A stretch of DNA of 11,997 nt from Eggerthellales bacterium UBA948 (GTDB taxonomy: Bacteria; Actinomycetota; Coriobacteriia; Coriobacteriales; UBA8131). Of the stretch, positions 6,609 to 11,997 are shown in pieces (positions within the stretch are counted from its first letter, which is position 1; every line of letters starts with the position of its first letter). Below the pieces are notes generated by a model. It worked only from the letters and a program-made list of their open reading frames with translations, was not told where the DNA came from and ran no database searches. The translations under genes were made by a program, and so were the position numbers. Where the stretch lies: assembly GCA_002293265.1 (NCBI GenBank), contig DBCW01000057.1, forward strand, positions 30,276 to 42,272, written 5' to 3'.

Positions 6609-6682
6609 CTACTCGCTTAGCTCCAACCATTCGTCTTATAAGTCCCTCAGCTGCTGTTTGAGGGACTTATCTTATTTGCAAG
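6600..6682 (-). pseudogene. Dead remnant of the ABC-F gene 3' end (left copy of a direct repeat)
   Basis: This stretch matches 8112-8190, the end of the intact ABC-F gene, over about 80 bp with 8 substitutions and one single-base gap, counted by eye. Read on the minus strand it gives DKSLKQQLRDL, a TAA stop, then DEWLELSE and TAG. The intact gene reads DKSLKQQLRDLEDEWLELSES. A second TAA lies just upstream, where the intact gene has GAA, and the gene upstream of this point is missing. The repeat begins within the last two codons of the preceding surface protein gene. Confidence 0.85.
6638..6670 (+). terminator. Terminator-like hairpin after the surface protein gene
   Basis: ATAAGTCCCTCA (6638-6649) and TGAGGGACTTAT (6659-6670) form a perfect 12-bp stem with a 9-base loop, 29 bases past the stop, followed by the moderately T-rich CTTATTTGC. 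It lies entirely inside the ABC-F remnant. It is the same hairpin found within the 3' coding end of the ABC-F gene at 8150-8180. Confidence 0.7.
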
Positions 6683-6720
6683 AAACCTAATCGCAAATAA
6701 AGCTGCCTTTAAAACTGCAT

Positions 6721-6777
6721 AAATACCCGGTTTTTAAGTACAGAAATACCCGGTTTCAAGCTGCAGAAATACCCGGT
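6721..6777. repeat. Three AAATACCCGGT repeats at an exact 23-bp period
   Basis: Identical 11-bp cores start at 6721, 6744 and 6767. The bases between them are partly shared: CTGCAT, GTACAG and CTGCAG lie before the three cores. Each core has a small dyad, ACC-C-GGT, extended by A/T pairs in the first copy. The third core ends 3 bp before the likely -35 box of the ATPase gene. A 23-bp spacing is about two helical turns, so proteins bound to them would lie roughly on one face of the DNA. This looks like a tandem operator or activator site. Confidence 0.8.
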
Positions 6778-6780
6778 TAG

Positions 6781-6809
6781 TAGACGTTTTGCCTTGTTTA
6801 TGTCATAAT
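6781..6809 (+). promoter_or_regulatory. Promoter of the DUF4143-type ATPase gene, probably leaderless
   Basis: TAGACG (6781-6786, 4 of 6 matches), a 17-bp spacer and CATAAT (6804-6809, 5 of 6) place the transcription start at or next to the ATG at 6816. Only AGG lies before the ATG, 3 bases away, too close for normal ribosome binding. A leaderless message, common in actinomycetes, is the best reading. Confidence 0.6.
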
Positions 6810-6815
6810 TAGGAT

Positions 6816-8096
6816 ATGGAGTATCAAGATCGCATTATTGACAGTTCTCTTTTGGAATTATCTAGAGAATTACCTGCTCTAGTCGTGACAGGAGCAAAAG
6901 GTGTTGGCAAAACTGAAACTGCCAAGCGCCTTGCGAAGCTTGTTCTAGATCTAGATATTGATATGGCAGCTCGTGCCTTAGTTAGTAGCAAAAATGATTT
7001 GCAAGCACTGCGAAAGCGACCAATCCTAATCGATGAGTGGGCTAGAGAGCCAATCAGTTGGGATGTCGTACGGCGTATTGTTGACGAGGACTCGAGTCCC
7101 GGGCATTTTATCTTAACCGGAAGTGCCTCTAACACCGGGTTAAATATCCATAGTGGAGCCGGACGTATAGTACAGATTTTTATGCGTCCTCTTTCTTGGG
7201 AAGAACGCAAGTTATGTGACTCCAGAATATCTTTGCAAGAAATGGTTGATGGCGAGGAATATATTGGCATTTATGAGAAATCTGATGCCGAGATCATTGA
7301 TTACGCCCACGAGATTTTTGCTTCAGGATTTCCCGGTATTCGTGGCTATTCTGATCGCGGCATCAAAGAGCTTCTTCGAGGCTATGTAGATACTATGCTC
7401 AACAAAGAATTTGAAGAACTGGGTATTCGTGTGCGTAAGCCTGGTGTTTTAAGGTCTTGGCTAACTGCTTATGCTGCCGCCAGTGCAACCACCGTCTCTT
7501 ATGCAAAGATATTAAGAGCAGCAACACCCGGAGAAGAAAAACAACCGGCTGAAGAAACTACGCTTGTTTATCGCGATGCACTGGATCGGCTCTATTTAAC
7601 CGACCGCGTTGACCCGTGGTTACCAAGCAGCAATACGTTAACTGCTCTTGGGCGCTCACAAAAGCACTATTTGGTTGACCCGGCTATAGCGTTGTCTCTG
7701 CTAGGTTATAGCACTAACAGTCTTATCACAGGTGGCAAAACTACTGATGTTGGCAACAGCCGCGACAACTCGGTGCTTGGCAGACTATTTGAAAGTCTAG
7801 TTGCAAGTTCGCTCAAAGTTTATACACAAAAAATGGGTGGACAGCTCTATCATTTTAGATCTTCTGATGGCAGACATGAGATTGATTTCATTATCGAACA
7901 CGAGGAAACCTTGATTGCGCTTGAGGTTAAACTTGCAACTCAAATATTGAAAGCTGATGTTAGCCAACTAAATTGGTTAGAGTCTAAACTAGATGACACA
8001 AAACGCTTTGTGAAAGTTATTGTAACTGTAGGCTCACATGCATATAGACGAGAAGACGGGGTCTTGGTGATACCATTTGCACTTCTTAGATCTTAG
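6816..8096 (+). CDS. DUF4143/AAA_14-family ATP-binding protein with nuclease-like C-terminal domain
   Basis: This 426-residue protein of the COG1373 type has a Walker A motif GAKGVGKT (26-33), a Walker B motif ILIDEW (70-75) and a sensor-like strand HFILTGSAS (97-105) followed by HSGAGRI. A middle helical region (about 160-300) corresponds to DUF4143. The C-terminal part shows the order of a PD-(D/E)xK fold: RLFESL (Glu326), HEIDF (Asp357) and ALEVKLA (Glu370 and Lys372). Whether it cuts DNA is unknown, and no cellular role is established for this large family. The length is typical and the frame is intact. It stands alone between copies of the ABC-F 3' end, convergent with that gene (20 bp apart), with the three-repeat array and a leaderless-type promoter in front, all suggesting an inserted cassette. 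The ATG at 6816 fits the promoter. The family call is strong; the function is not known. Confidence 0.88.
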   Translation: MEYQDRIIDSSLLELSRELPALVVTGAKGVGKTETAKRLAKLVLDLDIDMAARALVSSKNDLQALRKRPILIDEWAREPISWDVVRRIVDEDSSPGHFILTGSASNTGLNIHSGAGRIVQIFMRPLSWEERKLCDSRISLQEMVDGEEYIGIYEKSDAEIIDYAHEIFASGFPGIRGYSDRGIKELLRGYVDTMLNKEFEELGIRVRKPGVLRSWLTAYAAASATTVSYAKILRAATPGEEKQPAEETTLVYRDALDRLYLTDRVDPWLPSSNTLTALGRSQKHYLVDPAIALSLLGYSTNSLITGGKTTDVGNSRDNSVLGRLFESLVASSLKVYTQKMGGQLYHFRSSDGRHEIDFIIEHEETLIALEVKLATQILKADVSQLNWLESKLDDTKRFVKVIVTVGSHAYRREDGVLVIPFALLRS

Positions 8097-8116
8097 CTTC
8101 ATGCCATACAAATTCG

Positions 8117-10069
8117 CTAGCTCTCGCTCAACTCCAACCATTCATCTTCTAAGTCCCTCAACTGCTGTTTGAGGGACTTATCTTCTTCGCCTAGCCTTAT
8201 AAGTTCTGCATAGTCAGATGGATCTGTGTCGTGCATCTGCGCTGTTAAAGTTGTAAGTTTGTTTTGCAGCGTGGACATTTTACGTTCCAGTGATGCCAGT
8301 TGTTTACGAGCCGCGTGTCGCTGCGCCGCAGTTTGGTTTGGTTTTTCTTGTGGAGCAGGTGCGGTGCTTTGGCTCACTTGCTTGGAGTCGTTTTCCGCAG
8401 AAGCTTCAACGATTGTCTTTAGGTACTGCTCCACACCACCGGGCATATGCCTTAGCTGCCCATCTATCAAAGCATATTGATTGTCGGTCACGCGCTCCGT
8501 TAAATAACGATCATGACTAACCAAAAGCAGCGTGCCCGGCCAGTTGTCCAGCAGGTCTTCCATTACTGCCAGCATATCGGTGTCTAAATCGTTTCCCGGC
8601 TCATCCAAGATCAAGACGTTTGGCTCTTCCAGCAAAGTTATCAATAACTGTAAGCGACGACGCTGACCGCCGGAAAGATCACAAACTCGATTTTGCAGTT
8701 GCGTTCGCACAAAACCCAAGCGCTCTAGCAGCCGCGCCGGACTTAAATCCTTACCGTCCACACGGTAGTAACCTTTGCATTGCTTTAAAACCGCATAGAC
8801 TGTTTCGTCTTCATATGGAGCAAGCTCAGCAAGACGCTGAGTTAGGTGTCCAAAGCGTACACTGGCACCGATCTTCACACGTCCGGATGTGGGAATCAAA
8901 CTGCCATCTATCAAGCCCAGCAATGTGGATTTTCCCTCGCCGTTTGCACCTAAGATACCAATTCGCTCACCCGGACCGATGATCCAGTCCAGCTTCTTAA
9001 TAACCTGCTTTTCCATTGCGCAAGTTTTACCATTTATGCTACCGCTCTTGTCATTCCCGCGAAGGCGGGAATCTATAGCGATACCTTGCTGCGACGGTGG
9101 ACTGCCGCCTTCGCGGGAATGACGGCTAGGGTCGCTGAGATGACAGTTGGATTGTTCATAGTTGTAAGATTCATCTTTTTCATAACTTTTTGTAACGCCT
9201 ATGAGATCTACTACCTGTTTGCCTAGGCGCTGCATTGCTACTCGTTTTAGTTCCAACTCGTTGCGTGGAAGCGGAATGTCAGCAATCAATTCGCGTGCCG
9301 CTTGCACTCTAAACTTAGGTTTTGTAGAGCGAGCTTGTGCTCCACGTGAAAGCCAAGCTAGTTCTTTACGAGCCAAGTTCTGTCTTCGCTGCTCAGCTCG
9401 TTCATCTGCCATCTCGCGCTCAACGCGCTGTTGAATATACGCGGAGTAACCTCCCTCAAAAGCACGTACTCGTCCTAAAGCTACCTCCCACATATTCTCG
9501 GCAACTTCGTCTAAAAACCAGCGATCATGAGTGATCAAAAGCAGCGTGCCTTTACCGCTTGGCCAGCGATGTTTCAGATGCTCTGCCAACCAAGAAATTG
9601 CCGCCATGTCCAAATGATTGGTAGGCTCATCCATCATCAATACATCCCAGTTGCCAATTAGCAGACGCGCCAGATCTACTCTTCGTCGTTGACCGCCGGA
9701 GAGCGAACCAACCAAAGTGTCGCCAAAAATGTCACCTATAAGCGTATCGATGATCTCGCGAATTCGTCTATCAGATGCCCACTCATGTTCCGCTAGGCCG
9801 CCGGTAACTGCCGAGACAACACTGTCGGCATCAGATAAGTCATCGCTTTGCGAAAGCATGCCTACAGTTGTGCCACTTCGCAAGGTGACCTCGCCTGTAT
9901 CCGGTTGCACCAAACTCGCAAGCACCTTGAGCAACGACGATTTTCCGCTACCGTTTATACCAACGATGCCAATACGGTCACCTTCATCAACACCAAGAGT
10001 AACCCCGGATAAAACTTTTGCGCCGAGATATTCCAAAAAGATATCTTTGCAATTAATTAAAACAGTCAT
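8117..10069 (-). CDS. ABC-F family ATPase, Uup-like, with a repeat-derived insertion in the second ATPase domain
   Basis: This soluble twin-ATPase protein has no membrane domain; ABC-F proteins act on the ribosome, and Uup-type members also on nucleic acid intermediates. Domain 1 has Walker A GINGSGKS (37-44), LSGGQ (123-127) and DEPTNHLD (147-154). Domain 2 has GANGEGKS (374-381), LSGGQ (465-469) and DEPGNDLD (489-496). The interdomain linker lies at about 210-285. The C-terminal ~70 residues (581-650), rich in charged heptads, form the coiled coil of Uup-like members. Residues ~300-352 are an extra segment in a loop near the start of domain 2, between KSYEKD and KQVIKKLDW. Residues 316-340 of it come from a palindromic repeat. 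At 650 residues the length is within the Uup range. The start is ATG at 10069, which has no clear ribosome site upstream. The 3' end contains a strong hairpin and is duplicated at 6600-6682. Uup is the best subfamily guess; an antibiotic-protection role is not supported. Confidence 0.92.
   Translation of the reverse strand: MTVLINCKDIFLEYLGAKVLSGVTLGVDEGDRIGIVGINGSGKSSLLKVLASLVQPDTGEVTLRSGTTVGMLSQSDDLSDADSVVSAVTGGLAEHEWASDRRIREIIDTLIGDIFGDTLVGSLSGGQRRRVDLARLLIGNWDVLMMDEPTNHLDMAAISWLAEHLKHRWPSGKGTLLLITHDRWFLDEVAENMWEVALGRVRAFEGGYSAYIQQRVEREMADERAEQRRQNLARKELAWLSRGAQARSTKPKFRVQAARELIADIPLPRNELELKRVAMQRLGKQVVDLIGVTKSYEKDESYNYEQSNCHLSDPSRHSREGGSPPSQQGIAIDSRLRGNDKSGSINGKTCAMEKQVIKKLDWIIGPGERIGILGANGEGKSTLLGLIDGSLIPTSGRVKIGASVRFGHLTQRLAELAPYEDETVYAVLKQCKGYYRVDGKDLSPARLLERLGFVRTQLQNRVCDLSGGQRRRLQLLITLLEEPNVLILDEPGNDLDTDMLAVMEDLLDNWPGTLLLVSHDRYLTERVTDNQYALIDGQLRHMPGGVEQYLKTIVEASAENDSKQVSQSTAPAPQEKPNQTAAQRHAARKQLASLERKMSTLQNKLTTLTAQMHDTDPSDYAELIRLGEEDKSLKQQLRDLEDEWLELSES
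8150..8180 (+). terminator. Hairpin within the ABC-F 3' coding end, likely terminator for the convergent ATPase gene
   Basis: TAAGTCCCTCAA (8150-8161) and TTGAGGGACTTA (8169-8180) form a perfect 12-bp stem with a 7-base loop, followed on the plus strand by TCTTCTTCGCC. It starts 54 bases past the stop of the ATPase gene but lies wholly inside the coding sequence of the opposing ABC-F gene, where it encodes DKSLKQQLRDL. Confidence 0.55.
9050..9123. repeat. 74-bp palindromic repeat element inserted in frame in the ABC-F gene
   Basis: GTCATTCCCGCGAAGGCGG (9050-9068) and its exact reverse complement (9105-9123) are 19-bp perfect terminal inverted repeats around a 36-bp centre. GTCATTCCCGCGAAGGCGG-type ends are a widespread interspersed repeat in bacterial genomes. 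Translated on the minus strand it gives RHSREGG...DSRLRGND, the familiar peptide signature of this repeat. It covers residues 316-340 of the ABC-F protein and keeps the frame open. It encodes no transposase, so it would be a non-autonomous element. Confidence 0.85.
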
Positions 10070-10159
10070 GGTACAAGGCTATCACATGTAGTGTGCTGTT
10101 TACCGCCTGTCATTTACATTGCTCTTTTGGAGGAGTACTGTTTTTTATATAAGGCTCTC

Positions 10160-10188
10160 TCATGTTTTGTAACAATATTCGGTATAAT
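10160..10188 (+). promoter_or_regulatory. Promoter of the degV-family gene
   Basis: A perfect -10 box TATAAT lies at 10183-10188. The -35 region at the proper distance (TCATGT, 10160-10165) is weak. Transcription would start near 10195, about 50 bases before the start codon. The 178-bp gap between the ABC-F and degV starts must also hold the minus-strand ABC-F promoter. ATGACA on the minus strand (10109-10114) is a possible -35, but I see no good -10 for it. Confidence 0.5.
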
Positions 10189-10247
10189 GCTCCTGCTTTG
10201 CAAATCCCTTACTCCACCCTAGATTTATTGTTAAAAGGATGTCTCTT

Positions 10248-11096
10248 ATGACCAACACAGACTCTATTCATATAATCGCTGACAGCTGTTGTGACATGGA
10301 CGATGATCTAAAACAGCGCTTAGGCATTATGACCGTTCCTTTTGAGATGGATCTTGGTGAGGATAAGTACGCTGATGACGAATTGCTGGATCTTCCTAAG
10401 TTCAAAGAAGCGATGGCTAAATGGCAAGGACGTATTGGAACCGCCGCACCCACTCCACACAGTTTTTATGAGGCGCTTAAAAAGACAGGGGCGGCTTTTT
10501 GCTTGACCATTTCCGGAAAACTCTCGGCCTCTAATGACAATGCACATCTTGCCGTGAATTTGCTTAGATCAGACAACCCCTTGTCTAAGGTGCACGTTTT
10601 TGATTCACTTAGTGCTACTGCAGGAGAAACCCTTATTGCGCTCAAGCTTCGTCAGTTGATAGATGAACGCTTGCCGCATCTTGATATTGTGGAGCGCATC
10701 GAGGGCTTTATCAAGGGAATGAAGACTTATTTTGTTTTAGAAAATATTGATAATTTGCTTAAAAACGGACGCTTGCCTCGCGTTGCCGGCAAACTTACTA
10801 CCCTGCTTCATATCAAGCCTTTGATGGGTTCGGATGGGCATGGTCAGATCAAGCTATTTGGTCAAACTCGTTCTCGCAAACAAACAATTATCAAGCTTGC
10901 CAACACCATAGCTAATAGTGGGCGAAAAACTGCCGGAGAATTGCTTGTTATCAGCCATTGTGACAATCCAAGTCTTGCCGAAGACTTGGCTGATCACATT
11001 CGTAGCAGTTATGATTTTAGCGAGATACTTATTGTTCCGACCGGCGGACTCAGTTCTGTTTATGCCGACAGAGAAGGCATAGTAATGGCTTATTAA
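10248..11096 (+). CDS. DegV family protein (probable fatty-acid-binding protein, FakB-like)
   Basis: This 282-residue protein has the DegV fold, whose members bind one fatty acid. In the FakAB system they present it to the kinase FakA to make acyl-phosphate for phospholipid synthesis. Seen: the N-terminal strand and loop IIADSCCDM (about 9-17), IGTAAPTPHSF (about 64-74, matching the TSqPsp ligand loop), ISGKLSASND (about 88-97), FDSLSATAGE (about 118-127), NLLKNGRLPRVAGKL (about 169-182), HIKPLM and a C-terminal GGLSSVYADREG. The length of about 280 is normal. ATG 10248 is chosen over the in-frame ATG 10239 because AAAGGA lies 8 bases before it and would overlap the earlier one. No FakA gene is in the window. 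Its stop overlaps the stop of the convergent gene by 3-4 bases. The family is certain; the FakB role is inferred. Confidence 0.92.
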   Translation: MTNTDSIHIIADSCCDMDDDLKQRLGIMTVPFEMDLGEDKYADDELLDLPKFKEAMAKWQGRIGTAAPTPHSFYEALKKTGAAFCLTISGKLSASNDNAHLAVNLLRSDNPLSKVHVFDSLSATAGETLIALKLRQLIDERLPHLDIVERIEGFIKGMKTYFVLENIDNLLKNGRLPRVAGKLTTLLHIKPLMGSDGHGQIKLFGQTRSRKQTIIKLANTIANSGRKTAGELLVISHCDNPSLAEDLADHIRSSYDFSEILIVPTGGLSSVYADREGIVMAY

Positions 11097-11997
11097 AGAA
11101 TCCTTATTGCTCCTTCGGTTCTCGGCTCTTGGGTGTTGCCGGTTTCTTCTCTTTGTCTGAGCACCAAGGTGAGTGTGCCTATCATTACTATGGTCTCAAT
11201 GATCAGGATTGTTGCATTAAGCACTGTCCACTCGTCTGTTAAAACCATCATCAAACTCATATTCTCGGTAACGAAGAAGCTTACAAGTCCGGCTACTGCC
11301 AGCAGAGCAACTATGCCAAACAATATATATCTTGGACGATATTTGCTGCTGAATGTTTCATTGTCTTGGAAGTCTTCCTCATCGTCGCGTTGTTTTTTAA
11401 CCGGAATAACTATTGCAAGCGTGACCATTGCAAATAGGATTCCCACTAAGACCAGTATCAGATTTGTGAATGCCCAAACCGCAGAATTTGTATTGCCTGT
11501 GGCTAATGGTGTGACCGATTCGCTCAAGCGCTGAGTTGTAACTTCTTCTTGAGCCGCGTCTTTTGTTGTTGTAGTAACACTTATGTTAGGCTCCCCTGCA
11601 CTTTCTGCAGGCTCAACAGTCACAAATACTTGCGATGCTTGCCCAGGAACATAGATGGTTTGAGTTGCGGGCACAGTTACGTTTGCAGGTGTGTTGGTAG
11701 ATGTTGCGGTCATTGACTCTTCTTGTTTAATGGTTGTGCTTGCCACATCTTGATTACCCGGCAAAACTTCGGGCTTTTCTTTGTCGGCAACAGCAGGAGC
11801 GCTAGGAATTACAGGAGACGCTTGTTCGATATCTGCTGCAGGATCTTTTGTAATCTCCGGTGCCTTTGGCGCTACCGGTGCTTCGGGTGTCTGGACAACT
11901 TCGTGCACGATTGTCTCTGCCGATGGTGTAGGTTCTGTTGGACTTTCCGGCATGACCGGAACGACAGGTTTTTCGGGCTCAAGCGACTGCTCAGGTT
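11093..11997 (-). CDS. Surface protein C-terminal part with three-helix membrane anchor, 5' end outside window
   Basis: The open frame continues upstream of the first in-window ATG (11953) to the edge, with the same Pro/Glu-rich composition, so the true start lies beyond 11997. About 301 residues are visible. The first half is low-complexity Pro/Ala/Glu/Thr/Val-rich sequence, a stalk-like extracellular spacer. Counted from Met at 11953, three membrane helices follow: 159-183, then a charged KKQRDDEEDFQ stretch, then 209-228, and 246-265, ending in a short polar tail. The piece between helices 2 and 3, FFVTENMSLMMVLTDEWTVLNA, resembles the C-terminal anchor found on large adhesin-like proteins of Coriobacteriia and related gut bacteria. 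In those the helices hold the stalk in the membrane instead of an LPxTG anchor. The function of the missing N-terminus is unknown. It converges on degV with overlapping stop codons and no terminator between. Confidence 0.8.
   Translation of the reverse strand, partial: PEQSLEPEKPVVPVMPESPTEPTPSAETIVHEVVQTPEAPVAPKAPEITKDPAADIEQASPVIPSAPAVADKEKPEVLPGNQDVASTTIKQEESMTATSTNTPANVTVPATQTIYVPGQASQVFVTVEPAESAGEPNISVTTTTKDAAQEEVTTQRLSESVTPLATGNTNSAVWAFTNLILVLVGILFAMVTLAIVIPVKKQRDDEEDFQDNETFSSKYRPRYILFGIVALLAVAGLVSFFVTENMSLMMVLTDEWTVLNATILIIETIVMIGTLTLVLRQREETGNTQEPRTEGAIRIL

Noticed and set aside
6721..6777. CRISPR-like regular repeats
   Set aside because: Only three 11-bp cores with 12-bp gaps and no cas genes; the position next to a promoter fits an operator array.
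6816..8096. The ATPase as a demonstrated anti-phage or nuclease system
   Set aside because: The nuclease-like residues are present, but there is no partner gene or other defence gene in the window, so such a role would be a guess.
8117..10069. ABC-F protein as an antibiotic-resistance factor
   Set aside because: The C-terminal coiled coil and overall layout fit the housekeeping Uup-like group; nothing in the sequence points to ribosome protection.
9717..10091. Plus-strand open frame antisense to the start of the ABC-F gene
   Set aside because: The minus-strand frame holds complete ATPase motifs; this is its shadow.
11953..11955. ATG at 11953 as the true start of the anchor protein
   Set aside because: The frame continues upstream to the window edge with the same Pro/Glu-rich composition, and no ribosome site precedes this ATG.

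Overview
The window reads as a chromosomal segment of a Gram-positive, moderately AT-rich bacterium, most likely an actinomycete of the Coriobacteriia type. This is inferred from the order L13-S9-GlmM-AcpS-NnrD, the secreted Big_2/fibronectin-type surface protein, the three-helix membrane anchor on a second surface protein, and a probably leaderless gene. No species can be named from the sequence alone.

Layout. Bases 1-3771 hold a minus-strand housekeeping run read from right to left. A strong promoter with an A-rich upstream element at about 3743-3786 drives rplM and rpsI. A hairpin follows, then glmM, acpS and nnrD (cut by the window edge). The last three genes are tightly packed: glmM and acpS lie 6 bp apart, and acpS and nnrD overlap by 8 bp. 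They cover ribosomal proteins, a wall precursor (glucosamine-1-phosphate), activation of acyl carrier protein, and repair of hydrated NAD(P)H. Divergent from rplM is a small two-gene toxin-antitoxin-like module (3843-4389), with a 21-bp palindrome over its promoter. A repeat-bearing gap (4390-4784) follows, then a 607-residue secreted surface protein (4785-6608).

The most unusual part is 6600-8190. A DUF4143-type ATPase gene (6816-8096) lies between two roughly 80-bp, roughly 89% identical direct repeats. The right copy is the 3' end of the ABC-F gene (8117-10069, minus strand). The left copy is a dead remnant of that same 3' end, with in-frame stops. The repeat also carries a 12-bp perfect hairpin that looks like a terminator. 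In front of the ATPase gene are three copies of AAATACCCGGT at an exact 23-bp period, abutting a promoter whose expected start point is the ATG itself. I read this as an ATPase cassette inserted at the 3' end of the ABC-F gene.

The ABC-F gene carries a 74-bp palindromic repeat in frame between its two ATPase domains, and acpS has unusual added tails. A divergent degV-family gene (10248-11096) follows. Its stop overlaps the stop of a convergent, 5'-truncated surface protein gene (11093-11997) that ends in a three-helix membrane anchor.
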